Positions 46,709 to 56,481 of a stretch of 64,000 nt of DNA are shown in pieces (position 1 is the stretch's first letter; the number at the start of each line of letters is the position of its first letter). Below the pieces are notes generated by a model that was not told the origin of the DNA, searched no databases, and saw only the letters and a list, made by a program, of their open reading frames with translations. The stretch is from Verrucomicrobiota bacterium (lineage in GTDB: Bacteria; Verrucomicrobiota; Verrucomicrobiia; Limisphaerales; UBA9464): assembly GCA_017309115.1 (NCBI GenBank), contig JAFLEF010000001.1:248616-312615 (forward strand). The letters are read 5' to 3'. The position numbers and the translations under genes were made by a program.

Positions 46709-47063
46709 ATCACCTACTGCTTCGGGAACCGCGACGCACCATCACATCTGAAGAATCACCGGAGGCATCCGCAGAGAGAACCAATTCTCCGTTGACCAAA
46801 ATGAAAACGGCGGGTCGGCCGGCGATCCCAGGGACGTCTCGAAACCCAGTACACCCTCACCCACCACACTGAAATCAAATTGCCAGCCGAAACCCCGGCC
46901 GCCTTTGATCGCAATGTTCCAGTGGCTGAAGGAAGAAGCGGGGCCTTCACTGTGGGAGATGTGCCTTTGGTTACCCCGTTCCCCGTTTCCTCGTCTTCAT
47001 CTGCTCTCCTCTGCGCAATCGGTGGACAACCCCCTCTGCGGCTTCCTGGAGAAACCCGAGTTC
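46709..47063. other. intergenic between kinase and metzincin genes
   Basis: No annotated gene. On the minus strand a stop-free frame of 84 codons (46996-46742) reads protein-like near its end (GGRGFGWQFDFSVVGEGVL, then FSFWSTENWFSLRMPP) but has no start codon. I cannot assign it and treat it as a possible fragment. The promoter of the metzincin gene should also lie here. Confidence 0.3.
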
Positions 47064-50000
47064 CTAGTCGAGGGTGATGGCCACCACGAACGGGACGGCC
47101 GAGCTGTCGCCGCCTAGCAGATCCAGGCGGACGATTTCCTTTTCCGGGAAGGGATTCAAATAGGCCCGATGGTAGAGACGAGGCTTCAAGTTCTTGGGAT
47201 TCCATCCGACGAATTCGCCTTCCCAGGCAATCCGCGCCGGTCGGTCTGGTGCAAAAACGCCCGACCAGGTCCAATAGGCTACGTCATACCACGCGCGAAT
47301 CTCGAGGTCGGCAGTGGTGCCGTCCGCGTAGTGCAGCCGATAACGGCCCCACACGTCCTCGGGCGCCCAATGCCAGGCGGCTTGGAGCATGTGAAGGGTG
47401 CGCGCCTTTTGGTGGACTGGGATTCCCGACACCGTCGGCCCGGCGTTCCAGAATCGAAACGCCCGGGGAACCTCTGGCCGGCCAGTGGTGATCAATCCCC
47501 GCACATCCCAAGTCACGCCGTCGAGGCGCACCACCCCGCGCGGAAGGCGACCCAGATTTTGGAGTTCGTGGATCCACTCGTCATTGGCGAACGCACATCG
47601 GTCGAGGTGGCCGTTGTAGTGCGAGGTTAAGTCCAGGCAGGAGGCCGGAGTCTCGGCGGACCGCGGATCCCAATTGGAACGGGGTTCAACCCACGGCTCG
47701 GCATCTGGAATGGCCGGCTGGGATCCCGGTCGCGACCGCTGCCGGAGCAGTTGGCGGTGAGCCCAGGATTCCAGACGTTCCTCGATCGTGGCGCCCGGTT
47801 CGCCGGCATAGGCGGCGTCATTCCACGGAAACGCCGGCCAAACCTCAAACCCGCGAGGTCGAAGTCCGTAGTCCACCACCGGACGGAGCAAACGGGCGCC
47901 GTCGCCCGACATCGTGATACTGGGGGACCAGCCCTTGGTCACCGAGAGCCGAGCCAATCGGCGACCAGTCGTGCCGTCGTGAACGTCCACCGCGTTGAAG
48001 TCTGACCCGGCGGATGGATCGCCCATAACGGTCAGGAACAGCCGCTGGCCGTCAGCCGAAAAACAAAGATCCGCGGGCGCCGCCCCACCCGGCGTGCGGG
48101 CCAGGATCCGCCAGGTTCCCGTCTCCCACAGGGAAAGCTCCCCGGCAATCGAACAGGTGGCCAGCGTGCGGCCATCGGGCGAAAAGGCACCGGTAATGGT
48201 CGAAACCCGGGGCGTCCCGACCGACATGTCGAAGTTCAGCACCTGGCGACCGGACTGCAGGTCCCAGACGCCGCCCTGACTGGAAGCCTGGAATGCGGCC
48301 AGCCAGCGCCCATCCGGGCTGATCCGGACCGCCCACGCGGCGAATTGCGGAGTCAGTTTCCAGGAGTATCGAAGGCGGCCGGAAGCCGTATCGTAGACCA
48401 CGACCGAACCCGATTGAACCGACGCCGCGATCAGGTCGCCGGCCCGGTCGGTGGCGAGAGACCACACCGGCGCATCCAGAGTCAGGGTCCGAATCAGTTC
48501 GCCGGTGTCCGGATTCCACTGGCGAATGGTGTGGTCGGCGGAACTGCTGAACAGCGTGGTAGCTGCTCCACCCCAGGCGACCGCGCTGGCCCAGCGGAAG
48601 TGACCCCGGAGCACCTTCTGACGCTCACCCGTGACGGCATCCCAGATTGCCACCTGGCCGTCGAGGTGGGCCGTGGCCACCCGGCGTCCGTCGGGACTGA
48701 AGGTCGCCCGGAACACCGCTTCCGGCGGAGCGACGCGGGGACCATCCCCGGCCAGCGGCCAGGCGAGCGCGAACCGTTGATCCGTCACCGCAGCCCCCAC
48801 CGCCACCAGAGTCCGGGCCTGACGGTCCACTGCAAATTGGGAGCGGATCAATCCGTCGTTGGCCAGGGCCCGGACGGAGTGTCCGGTGGTCCAATCCCAT
48901 ACGTGAAATCGTCCTCGCTCGCCTCCGGTGACCAACGGTCCTCCTGGAGTCAGGACCCAACCGAACACCGGGACGTCGGATTGTCCGACCAGCGCGCCGC
49001 TTCCCGTGTCCCAAAATTTGACGGAACCCAGATCGCGCACGGTGACCAGACGATGGTGTTCCGGTGCCGGCAGAGCGGCCCGAATGGCCCGTCCATCGGC
49101 GGTGGGAGGGTCCGGTGCCGTTTGAAATTCGGGGGCGGTAGCTCCTACCCGCCACAGAGCGGCCACGCCCTTCCGGTCCACCGTCGCGTAGTGGGTTCCC
49201 TCTGGATTGGCGACCACGGACTGAAGGGGATTTCCCGGAGGCGGACAAAGGCCCAACCGTTCGCCCGTTTCCGTGTTCCAGACCACCAGGGCGGGCTGCG
49301 CGGTCTTGCGGAGAAGTCGACCGCCGTCGGGACTAAACCACGCCGCCCCGTTCCATCCGACACTGGGATCGGCGGGCTGAAACTCTCGCTCCACCGTGCC
49401 GGTGTCGAGACGCCGCAGTTGCATCGCGGGCGCACCACTCCAGGTGACGAAGCGCTGACCATCCGGATGCAGGGCTACCTGAACTGGATCCTGCCCCGGT
49501 GCCATGGGCTCGGTTTCCAGTGTCAACGTTCGCTCCTCCCAGCCCTCGGGCAGACTCCAAAACCGAAGCCTCGGCCCACGATGAACGGTCAGGAACTGCC
49601 GGCCCGAAGGTGCGAAGCAAATCTGCAGGACCGGGTCGTCGGTGGAAGGGGACTTCCAAAGCAGGGCTCCCGTAGTGGCCGATCTCACTTCGGACGCCTC
49701 CCGGTCCGTCACCGCCAACCACTCCCCGTCCGCGGAAACCTCCAGGCGCAATTCCCGCCAGGCATCGACCCTGTTCGTCGAGGTGGTGAGGATGTTGGTT
49801 CGCATCAATCGATCGTGCGCCCGGGCCATCAGGCGTCCCCATTCCCAACCCCGCTCCGATTCCGGCTGCGCCAGCAACAGCGCGCGCGCCTTACTGGACT
49901 CGCCGTAATCGAGGTGTCGTTCGGCCAACTGCAAGGAGGCGACGTAGTTCAACCGGACCGTCTCGGCACGTTCGGCCCAGGCCCGTTGCCAGCCCCAAAC

Positions 50001-51077
50001 CGTCGAGACCACCCCGGTCATCACGGTGATGGTCACCGCCAGCGTCAAACCCGCCACCAGCGGTCGGCGTTGCACCCATTTGAGAGCCCGTTCATGCGGC
50101 GCCAGCGGACGGACGCTCAACGGCTCGTTCCGCAACCAGCGTTCGAGATCGTCCGCTAAGGCGGCCGCGCTGGCGTAACGTCGGGACGGATTCTTCTCCA
50201 GACATCGCAGGCACACGGCCTCCAAATCTCGGTCGAGGCCAGGGACCAGGGTGGTCGGGCGGGGTGGCTCGGCGTCGGCCACCAACCGCAGCACTTCCAG
50301 GGCACTTTTCCCAAGAAACGGCGGCCGGCCGGTGAGCAGTTCAAAGAGGATCGCTCCGAGCGCGTAGATGTCGGCCGGCGTGCCAGCGTCCTTCGCGTTC
50401 CCCGACGCCTGTTCCGGCGCCATGTAGGCCGGTGTGCCCAACACCGAAGTGCTCAGGGTCAGACTGCTGTCGCTGTCGGCGAGCTTGGCCAGACCGAAGT
50501 CGGCCACATGTGGCGCCCCGTCGGCGTCGAGCAGGAAGTTGGAGGGCTTAAGGTCCCGATGCAGCACGCCCCGGGAATGGGCGTGGTGGACCGCCCGCGC
50601 CGCCTGCGCCAGAAACTGGGCCGCCTCGACCGGCGTGAACCGCCGCTGCTTCAGGGCCTGCGCCAGACTGCCGTGTTCGAAGTAGCGCAGAACCAGAAAG
50701 TGCATGCCCGCCTGGCGACCCACTTCGTACAGCGGAACAATGTTCGGATGATCCAGTCGGGCCACCGCCTCGGCCTCGGTCTGGAGTCGAGCGAAGGCAT
50801 CCCGATTGTTGAGCGCCGAGCTGTTGAGGGTCTTGAGGGCGACCACCCGATTGAGCCGACGTTGCCGGGCCCGATACACCACCCCCGTGCCGCCGCGGCC
50901 CACTTCACCGAGAATCTCGTAGTCACCCAATTCCCCGGGTACTTCCTCCGACGGCCCGCCTCCCGGGACCGCCACCGTCTCCTCGCTGAGCGCCGATCCG
51001 AACAGACAGGCGGGACAGTTGCCCCCGGCGTGCCCGGCCGGGAGCGGACGCTGACAGAGGGCGCAGACGGAATTCAT
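47064..51077 (-). CDS. membrane Ser/Thr protein kinase with WD40 repeats and extra C-terminal domain
   Basis: A 1337-residue protein with zinc-ribbon CALCQRPLP...GGNCPAC (5-24), then a kinase with VGRGGTG (59-65), VALK lysine 82, HRDLKPSN (Asp175) and DFG 193-195. A transmembrane helix lies near 337-360, then WD40 repeats to about residue 1050. Unlike the other three kinases it has a further ~230-residue C-terminal domain: LTSHYNGHLDR, VRLDGVTWDVRGLITTG, SGIPVHQKARTLHMLQAAWH and YRLHYADGTTADLEI. This is a beta-rich domain seen attached to some PVC-group kinases; its ligand is unknown. It follows its sigma gene after a 97-bp gap. Confidence 0.92.
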   Translation of the reverse strand: MNSVCALCQRPLPAGHAGGNCPACLFGSALSEETVAVPGGGPSEEVPGELGDYEILGEVGRGGTGVVYRARQRRLNRVVALKTLNSSALNNRDAFARLQTEAEAVARLDHPNIVPLYEVGRQAGMHFLVLRYFEHGSLAQALKQRRFTPVEAAQFLAQAARAVHHAHSRGVLHRDLKPSNFLLDADGAPHVADFGLAKLADSDSSLTLSTSVLGTPAYMAPEQASGNAKDAGTPADIYALGAILFELLTGRPPFLGKSALEVLRLVADAEPPRPTTLVPGLDRDLEAVCLRCLEKNPSRRYASAAALADDLERWLRNEPLSVRPLAPHERALKWVQRRPLVAGLTLAVTITVMTGVVSTVWGWQRAWAERAETVRLNYVASLQLAERHLDYGESSKARALLLAQPESERGWEWGRLMARAHDRLMRTNILTTSTNRVDAWRELRLEVSADGEWLAVTDREASEVRSATTGALLWKSPSTDDPVLQICFAPSGRQFLTVHRGPRLRFWSLPEGWEERTLTLETEPMAPGQDPVQVALHPDGQRFVTWSGAPAMQLRRLDTGTVEREFQPADPSVGWNGAAWFSPDGGRLLRKTAQPALVVWNTETGERLGLCPPPGNPLQSVVANPEGTHYATVDRKGVAALWRVGATAPEFQTAPDPPTADGRAIRAALPAPEHHRLVTVRDLGSVKFWDTGSGALVGQSDVPVFGWVLTPGGPLVTGGERGRFHVWDWTTGHSVRALANDGLIRSQFAVDRQARTLVAVGAAVTDQRFALAWPLAGDGPRVAPPEAVFRATFSPDGRRVATAHLDGQVAIWDAVTGERQKVLRGHFRWASAVAWGGAATTLFSSSADHTIRQWNPDTGELIRTLTLDAPVWSLATDRAGDLIAASVQSGSVVVYDTASGRLRYSWKLTPQFAAWAVRISPDGRWLAAFQASSQGGVWDLQSGRQVLNFDMSVGTPRVSTITGAFSPDGRTLATCSIAGELSLWETGTWRILARTPGGAAPADLCFSADGQRLFLTVMGDPSAGSDFNAVDVHDGTTGRRLARLSVTKGWSPSITMSGDGARLLRPVVDYGLRPRGFEVWPAFPWNDAAYAGEPGATIEERLESWAHRQLLRQRSRPGSQPAIPDAEPWVEPRSNWDPRSAETPASCLDLTSHYNGHLDRCAFANDEWIHELQNLGRLPRGVVRLDGVTWDVRGLITTGRPEVPRAFRFWNAGPTVSGIPVHQKARTLHMLQAAWHWAPEDVWGRYRLHYADGTTADLEIRAWYDVAYWTWSGVFAPDRPARIAWEGEFVGWNPKNLKPRLYHRAYLNPFPEKEIVRLDLLGGDSSAVPFVVAITLD

Positions 51078-51174
51078 CGCAAGCCAGCGGCGAAGGCGAA
51101 CGGGAAGGAACGATAGGTCATCAAGGCCATCATCCGCTGCTTCGGAAAGTATCGGGGACCGTCACCAAAAATTT

Positions 51175-51930
51175 TCAGGAAGTGAGAACCGCCAAGAGGT
51201 GGCGCATCTCCTCGTCGAGATCCGCGACCCGGGGAACTGTCTGGGCCACTTCCTGCCGCAACAGTTCCCGATAGCGCGACCGCCAGCGGCTGAGCCGCAT
51301 CCGGACGGCGCTTTCTCCGAGACCCAAGCGGGCACCAATCTCCACCAAAGTCCCGGACGGCTCGCCTCCGCCCAGGAATCCTTGCAGGGCCGCGAACAAT
51401 TCGCCCTGACCGGCTCGCTCCGCTTCGGCCCGCAGGTGCGTCAGGGTGTTGTCGAGGGTGGCCAGGGCCCACCGCCGGTCGAACTCCTGCTCGGGCGTCC
51501 GGCCGGAACTAAGTTCAAAGGGTCGTTCCTCCTCGGCCTCCAGTTCGTCCAGGGACAGCAGCACTTCGCCGCCTCCTCGCTTCTGGGCCTTGGCCCGGTC
51601 GTGTTCATCCGCCAGAAACCGCTGGAGCACCGTGAGCAGAAACGTGCGGAAGCGGCCCTTGTGCGGATCTGCGACCCCGATCCACCCTTTGCGGAGCAAC
51701 CGGGCGAAGAACTCCTGAGTGAGATCCCGCGCGGCCTCCGGTCCGTGACCGGTCCGGCGGATGTAGGCATGGATGGCCGGCCAGTAGGATCGGCACAGCG
51801 TTTCGAGCGCCTCCTGGGCAAGGCTGGAGTCGTCGTCCCGACCGGCGTTCAGCACGAGACTCCAGTGGGTGGTAGCGAACGCGCCGACGGGGGCGCCCTC
51901 CGATTCGGAACTGCGGATTGGGGAGTTCAC
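51175..51930 (-). CDS. ECF-type sigma factor paired with kinase gene
   Basis: A 251-residue protein starting at a GTG at 51930 (MNSPIRSSESEGAPVGAFAT). It has [41 protein letters not shown] and RFRTFLLTVLQRFLADEH in region 2, and EIGARLGLGESAVRMRLSRWRSRY as the region 4 helix-turn-helix. The tail QEVAQTVPRVADLDEEMRHL is shared with the sigma factor at 35539. It is the first gene of a sigma-kinase-metzincin series on the minus strand. Confidence 0.92.
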   Translation of the reverse strand: MNSPIRSSESEGAPVGAFATTHWSLVLNAGRDDDSSLAQEALETLCRSYWPAIHAYIRRTGHGPEAARDLTQEFFARLLRKGWIGVADPHKGRFRTFLLTVLQRFLADEHDRAKAQKRGGGEVLLSLDELEAEEERPFELSSGRTPEQEFDRRWALATLDNTLTHLRAEAERAGQGELFAALQGFLGGGEPSGTLVEIGARLGLGESAVRMRLSRWRSRYRELLRQEVAQTVPRVADLDEEMRHLLAVLTS

Positions 51931-52242
51931 GTCCGGATAGAAGAACCAAGCGTCCCACCCGCGGGTAGTCCAAAGTGGGAACGCTCCCGGGCTGGAAACG
52001 ACCGCTCAGTTCTGGGAACGATCACCGAAGGACGAGGGCTGAAGACTGCGCCCTTGGTTCCACTATTGTCCGTGCCGGTCTTGTTGGCCCAAAATTCGAT
52101 CGTGAACGAACCGGGCGGGTTGAAAGCGGCGTTGTACGGTACTGACGGATACTGTGCGGCGCCGTTGAGAAGGGCGGCCCGATCAGTCCCCGTGGCGCCG
52201 GGCTGTTGCAGGGCGATGCGGTTTTTTTTGCTCTGGGGAGAC
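51931..52242. other. intergenic before sigma gene, holds a LamG fragment
   Basis: This 312-bp gap contains a degraded LamG-like coding fragment (separate entry) and the promoter region of the sigma gene at 51930. Nothing else is recognised. Confidence 0.4.
52014..52220 (-). pseudogene. LamG/concanavalin-like domain fragment
   Basis: On the minus strand, 69 codons without a start read RIALQQPGATGTDRAALLNG, then AAQYPSVPYNAAFNPPGSFT and IEFWANKTGTDNSGTKGAVF. The VPYxxxFNPxGSFTIEFWA pattern is the start of a LamG-type jelly-roll domain in large Verrucomicrobiota secreted proteins. The frame continues to a TGA at 51927 without further similarity. It is probably a remnant of a gene broken by a rearrangement near here. 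Confidence 0.55.
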
Positions 52243-54042
52243 TTATTGGGATTTTCCCAAATTCACAAACGCCTCTGCGAACGCCTTGCCCATCTGCGCA
52301 AAGATCTTCGCACTGCCAAAATAGTGGTAACCACCGTTGGAAGCGCCTTTCAGGGCCTCCCTGTCTTTAGGGGGCAGCACTTCCTCCAATGCGAGGTCGA
52401 GCTGTTCCTGGTCCGCTTTGGTGATTCCCTCAATCCGCACATCCAACGCGGCATAGCGATCCGGAGTCTCGGGATCATATTGATCATTGGCATAGACGGC
52501 CAAGACGTTCTTCCCCTTCTTCAAATGCTTGATCTGCTCCTCTTCGAGGATGATGGAGCTGTATTGCGGCTTATCCTGCCACCAGATGTAGGTGTGTATC
52601 TTTTTTCCGTTCAAGTACACATGAAATCCCTGTCTCGCCAGAACGGCGATCCGATACGATGCAAAGTCGAGATCCTCGACTTCAAACGTCGTCCGCATCA
52701 GCAGGAATTCGGCCTCCCCCCATTTTGAGGGGAATGTGTTCAGGGTGATTCCGCTATGTTTCCAGGTGCCCTTTCCAATGGGGGACTTGCCTTCAGTCCA
52801 CTTCTGGTCATCGAAGTCGGGCCTGTACCAATTCTCTATCCCCGCAGGCAGTGTGATGTCGCGGAATCGTCGGTCATCATACGTCTCCAGCTTGTCCTTC
52901 TTTTCGGTGGCATCCACCGCAACAAAGCGCCAGATCCGTTCCTCCGGCAGAGGCTTGCCCACGGGCTTCCAGTACCGATCCCACTTCCGTTCCCTGTCGA
53001 GCGTACCATCCTTCTTCAATACGTGAGCCGTGCCGACGATCGCATTGTACTCGTCCTGCTTGGGTTCTGCTGCGGCAATGTCGTCGTCCCAAAAGGGAGC
53101 GGTTTCGACGGCAACCACATTGCCCTTGAACTCGGGCAGGTCGGCCGGCGCGGCCATGGCCTTGCGGAACACCTCATTTTCGCTTTTACCACCGACTCCG
53201 AGCACACCGATCACGAAGGGCATCTTCGGGGCAGACAGATCCTTGCGAACATCGCGAATGAACTTGGCCAGCAGGTCTGAATAGACATCGTATTTTCCGG
53301 GTTTGTCAGGACCGGGATAAGTCGTCCCATCAACCAGATCATTGAATCCTTGAAGCCAGACAAAACCAGCGAGTTCATAGCCAGCCTTCTCGTCATATTT
53401 CGGACAGACTCGCTTGGGATCGGCCAGCACCTTCTTCACGTGGTCGATCATCATCCGGTAAAACACACCTGAGGCGGCATCCTTTTCTTCCTGCCATTTT
53501 TGCCGGTCCTCGAGTTTGGGAATTCCGTGGGCGCCACCGGGGTGCTTGTCCCACTCTTTCTGAATTTCCTTGGGCAGCTTGTAGGGTCCGGCACTGGGTG
53601 GACGAAACTCGGTGTTGAGCGACCTGCCGCCCCAGGCGGACTTGATGATCAGAATGGGTTCCTTCAGCTGTTTCTCCATGTAGATCCCGAAGGTGAACTC
53701 AGGACCAATATTGCCACACATTTCGGTGGGACGCTCTCCCCGTGCCCCAAAGCCAGCGGTCAGTTTTCCCAACCCTTCGCCATTGGCGCTACCATCATAG
53801 GGTCCGGTCAAATAGGACATCCAGACGTTGTCACAGACCCGCGGGTTGCCGTCAGGGTTTCGCATTTCCCTGAGTAGGGGTGCCGTCAGCGGGTCCTTGC
53901 CGATATAGTCAAACGTGCTGATTGCGGCGTGTCCCTCCATGTTGGACTGGCCAGCGAGAATGAACACCTTGAGCGGCTGAGCGAAGGATTCCGGAGCGAG
54001 GGCGAACAGTAAGGCTGCGGTTAGGAGCAGAATTGGTTTCAT
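52243..54042 (-). CDS. SASA-type carbohydrate esterase with C-terminal galactose-binding-like domain
   Basis: A 599-residue exported protein (signal peptide MKPILLLTAALLFALAPESF). The start of the mature part is VFILAGQSNMEGHA, where Ser33 is the catalytic serine of sialate O-acetylesterase-like SGNH esterases. AWGGRSLNTEFRPP and the FVWLQGFNDLVDG motif also fit that family. Residues ~400-560 (WYRPDFDDQKWTEGKSPIG, FHVYLNGKKIHTY, NVLAVYAND) form a beta-sandwich of galactose-binding type. It probably removes acetyl groups from polysaccharides outside the cytoplasm. It is the last gene of the long minus-strand operon. Confidence 0.85.
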   Translation of the reverse strand: MKPILLLTAALLFALAPESFAQPLKVFILAGQSNMEGHAAISTFDYIGKDPLTAPLLREMRNPDGNPRVCDNVWMSYLTGPYDGSANGEGLGKLTAGFGARGERPTEMCGNIGPEFTFGIYMEKQLKEPILIIKSAWGGRSLNTEFRPPSAGPYKLPKEIQKEWDKHPGGAHGIPKLEDRQKWQEEKDAASGVFYRMMIDHVKKVLADPKRVCPKYDEKAGYELAGFVWLQGFNDLVDGTTYPGPDKPGKYDVYSDLLAKFIRDVRKDLSAPKMPFVIGVLGVGGKSENEVFRKAMAAPADLPEFKGNVVAVETAPFWDDDIAAAEPKQDEYNAIVGTAHVLKKDGTLDRERKWDRYWKPVGKPLPEERIWRFVAVDATEKKDKLETYDDRRFRDITLPAGIENWYRPDFDDQKWTEGKSPIGKGTWKHSGITLNTFPSKWGEAEFLLMRTTFEVEDLDFASYRIAVLARQGFHVYLNGKKIHTYIWWQDKPQYSSIILEEEQIKHLKKGKNVLAVYANDQYDPETPDRYAALDVRIEGITKADQEQLDLALEEVLPPKDREALKGASNGGYHYFGSAKIFAQMGKAFAEAFVNLGKSQ

Positions 54043-54078
54043 GAGGATTTGAAGGGGGTCTTCGATGATGACTTTGGC

Positions 54079-56481
54079 CTATCTCAGACGAATCAGTTCA
54101 GGGGACTCCGTCGAGGCTTCTATCGCGCGGATTGTTTCGCGAACGCTCTTGGCCTTCTGCAGCATGAGCTCCTTGGGAAAGTCCTTTTCGTCCTTTTCAA
54201 AGTAGTTCGCGATCCGGGTCAGGTCGGGAACGACCGACTTGGCATTAGTCCCGTAGCTGAGCAGAATTTCCATCAGTTCCGGGGTTCGATGTTCGCTCGC
54301 CCAGGGATTCTGATCGCGTGTGTAGTTCACGCAGGCGCGGATGCCTTCCTCGATCCGATGCTTGGCCAGCAAGCGGAGTCCCTCCACGCGAATCGAATCG
54401 GCGAACATTTCGCCGCTCGGAGCGGGTTCGACGATCGCCTGATAGATGGCCGGCAAGAGGGGTTTGATGTCTTCGGCCGAGAGATGGCGATAGACCGAAC
54501 CGATGCTGCCGCGGGCGCGACCGTCCTGATTCTTGAGTCCAGCTCGCACGGCTTGGTAGAGCGCCTCGCGATCCACGCCCTCAAGCGACCGGCTCAGCAT
54601 TCCGTCGTTATCGAACAGGGCGAAGGACAGATACCGCTGCTGCATGCCGCGTGGATCGCTCTGCGGATTCACCTGAGCCAGCAGTTCGAGCAGTTGCGGC
54701 ACCGTCTTCATGGCGGGTGTGCCGATCGCGGCGAGCGCTTCGGCGGCCTTGATCCGCAGCCAGAGGTCTGGGTCCGCCAGTGCTCTCTGCAGCGGTTCAA
54801 GGGCGGGCGCACCCCGCCCGCGCAAGGCAATCAGGGCCTGGCAGGCGCCGTATCGGGAATTCAGGGCGCTCGACTCCAACAGGGTCACGAGGGGTGAAAC
54901 GGAGACATCTTTGCGCCGGCCCAAGGCCATCGCAGCTCGCTCGCGAACCACGGGCGACCAACTGCCGAGACGCACCAACAGTTCCTCGGCGCTAAGCTTG
55001 TCGTAGGCGCTATAGCGGTCCTTGTTGTCCCACCCCCGACCATCTTGGATGAGGGCCTGGGCCGCGGCGGCGTCCAACTGCGGGATGACAGCCGGTCGCT
55101 TGCCCGTCAGATAGAGCCTCTTGAGTGGAGCTGCGTAAGCCAACAAGTAAGCACCAGTGGCGTCCCAACCTTCGTAACTATCGTTCTCCGGCTCGGGCGG
55201 TCCCTGATGGGCGAACGTGCCGTCCCAGCGGCGGGCGAAGTCGAAGTACCACGCGCCAAATTCCTCCATCCAAACTCCCGTAGCCTGAGGGCCGGACTGG
55301 GCGATGCCAGGCATGGCCCAGAGGATGTTGAAGTAATTGCCGGTGTGTCCCGTGTCGCGCTCCGGTCCATGGGAGGCCACGCTCATGCGGGAAAAGAACT
55401 CGGCGCCATTGGGTTCACCCAGCAGGTTGAACAGAACGGCCGCCATTCCGCATTTGCCGTTGTCTTCGTGGTTCTCAATCCATGGGTGATGGTCGCCATA
55501 GGGAATCGCCCCTTTGCCGATGTAGAAGCGTAGCAGACGGGCGCTCAGCTCGATGGCGCGGGCCACTTCCGGATCGTTCACACCCGCTTCACGCGCCAGC
55601 ACCAACCCAATGGTCAACGGCACGCCCGGCGAGTTCATCATCCCGTATCCGCCGAGACGACCGTCGGGCCTAGCGAATCCATGGCCCCACGAACCGACCG
55701 CGCTCTGACCCTTAGCGGCTTCCAGAGCGAGACGTCGCAGTCCTGGCATCACGGACTGGTCGCCAGTCGCCAGCGCATACTCGGCGACGAGCATCATGAC
55801 GTAGCCGTAGTACCAGGTCTGCATCGAGTTCTCCGAGAAGCCGGCCGCCCACTGGGCTTCCTTCTTAATCAGCGGCAGGTAGGCAGGATCTCCGCTGGCC
55901 AGGAGGGCGAGCGCATTGAGCGAGCGCACGAGGGGATCGTCGTGACTCGGAGATCTGCCCACTTTCGCGGCCAACGCTTGGCACCCCTGTTCCAGGATTC
56001 GTTTGGATTTCGAACACTCGTAAGGGGCGGTGGCGCCGTAACTGCCAAGCACCGGGAGTTTGACCGTGACTGGTTCTACCTGGCCTGCTCGCCAGCGGGT
56101 TAAAGTGAGTCTTCCTCCACCCGCTTCTGTTTCCGCGATGGTGACTGCCCGGCCCAACTCGGTGCGCGGGTCGTAGGAAAACGGCTTCCCGTCAACTCCC
56201 AGGAGGACGTCACCAACTTGGAAACTGCCGTCGGCGGGAGAACCCTTCTCCACTTGAGTAACGAAAATCTGCCGCGCATCGGTGGTCACCATCTGATCGC
56301 AGAACATCCATCCGCGCAGCCCCGTTGGGCCGAGGTTCCAGTCATGCTTGGCGCCCGCTGGAATGGACTCACCTTGGGTGAAGTCGGGGATCTTCAAAGG
56401 CTGGCTCTTGGCTGCGGCCGCGGTGGGATCTGGTGCACCGAGCAGAGCCACGAAGAAGAGAGTGAAGAGACGCATCGTCAT
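54079..56481 (-). CDS. DUF6288-like secreted protein with PDZ domain and HEAT repeats
   Basis: An 800-residue exported protein (signal peptide MRLFTLFFVALLGAPDPTAAA). Residues ~30-150 contain a PDZ-like segment (FVTQVEKGSPADGSFQVGDV, LLGVDGKPFSYD). The middle is an alpha-toroid-like region (SWGHGFARPDGRLGGYGMMN, GKGAIPYGDHHPWIENHEDN), and the C-terminal half has HEAT-like repeats (RERAAMALGRR, LWLRIKAAEALAAIGTPAMK). This combination matches the DUF6288 group of PVC bacteria; no activity is established. Its ATG overlaps the end of the homocysteine methyltransferase gene by four bases, so the two are coupled. Confidence 0.82.
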   Translation of the reverse strand: MTMRLFTLFFVALLGAPDPTAAAAKSQPLKIPDFTQGESIPAGAKHDWNLGPTGLRGWMFCDQMVTTDARQIFVTQVEKGSPADGSFQVGDVLLGVDGKPFSYDPRTELGRAVTIAETEAGGGRLTLTRWRAGQVEPVTVKLPVLGSYGATAPYECSKSKRILEQGCQALAAKVGRSPSHDDPLVRSLNALALLASGDPAYLPLIKKEAQWAAGFSENSMQTWYYGYVMMLVAEYALATGDQSVMPGLRRLALEAAKGQSAVGSWGHGFARPDGRLGGYGMMNSPGVPLTIGLVLAREAGVNDPEVARAIELSARLLRFYIGKGAIPYGDHHPWIENHEDNGKCGMAAVLFNLLGEPNGAEFFSRMSVASHGPERDTGHTGNYFNILWAMPGIAQSGPQATGVWMEEFGAWYFDFARRWDGTFAHQGPPEPENDSYEGWDATGAYLLAYAAPLKRLYLTGKRPAVIPQLDAAAAQALIQDGRGWDNKDRYSAYDKLSAEELLVRLGSWSPVVRERAAMALGRRKDVSVSPLVTLLESSALNSRYGACQALIALRGRGAPALEPLQRALADPDLWLRIKAAEALAAIGTPAMKTVPQLLELLAQVNPQSDPRGMQQRYLSFALFDNDGMLSRSLEGVDREALYQAVRAGLKNQDGRARGSIGSVYRHLSAEDIKPLLPAIYQAIVEPAPSGEMFADSIRVEGLRLLAKHRIEEGIRACVNYTRDQNPWASEHRTPELMEILLSYGTNAKSVVPDLTRIANYFEKDEKDFPKELMLQKAKSVRETIRAIEASTESPELIRLR

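Noticed and set aside
48345-50159. Plus-strand open frame of 604 codons opposite the fourth kinase
   Set aside because: Antisense shadow of the WD40 region, with Arg/Gly-rich composition and no motif.
51199-52728. Long plus-strand open frame (509 codons) across the fourth sigma and the operon end
   Set aside because: It is antisense to well-supported sigma and esterase genes and crosses the intergenic gap; no protein-like pattern.
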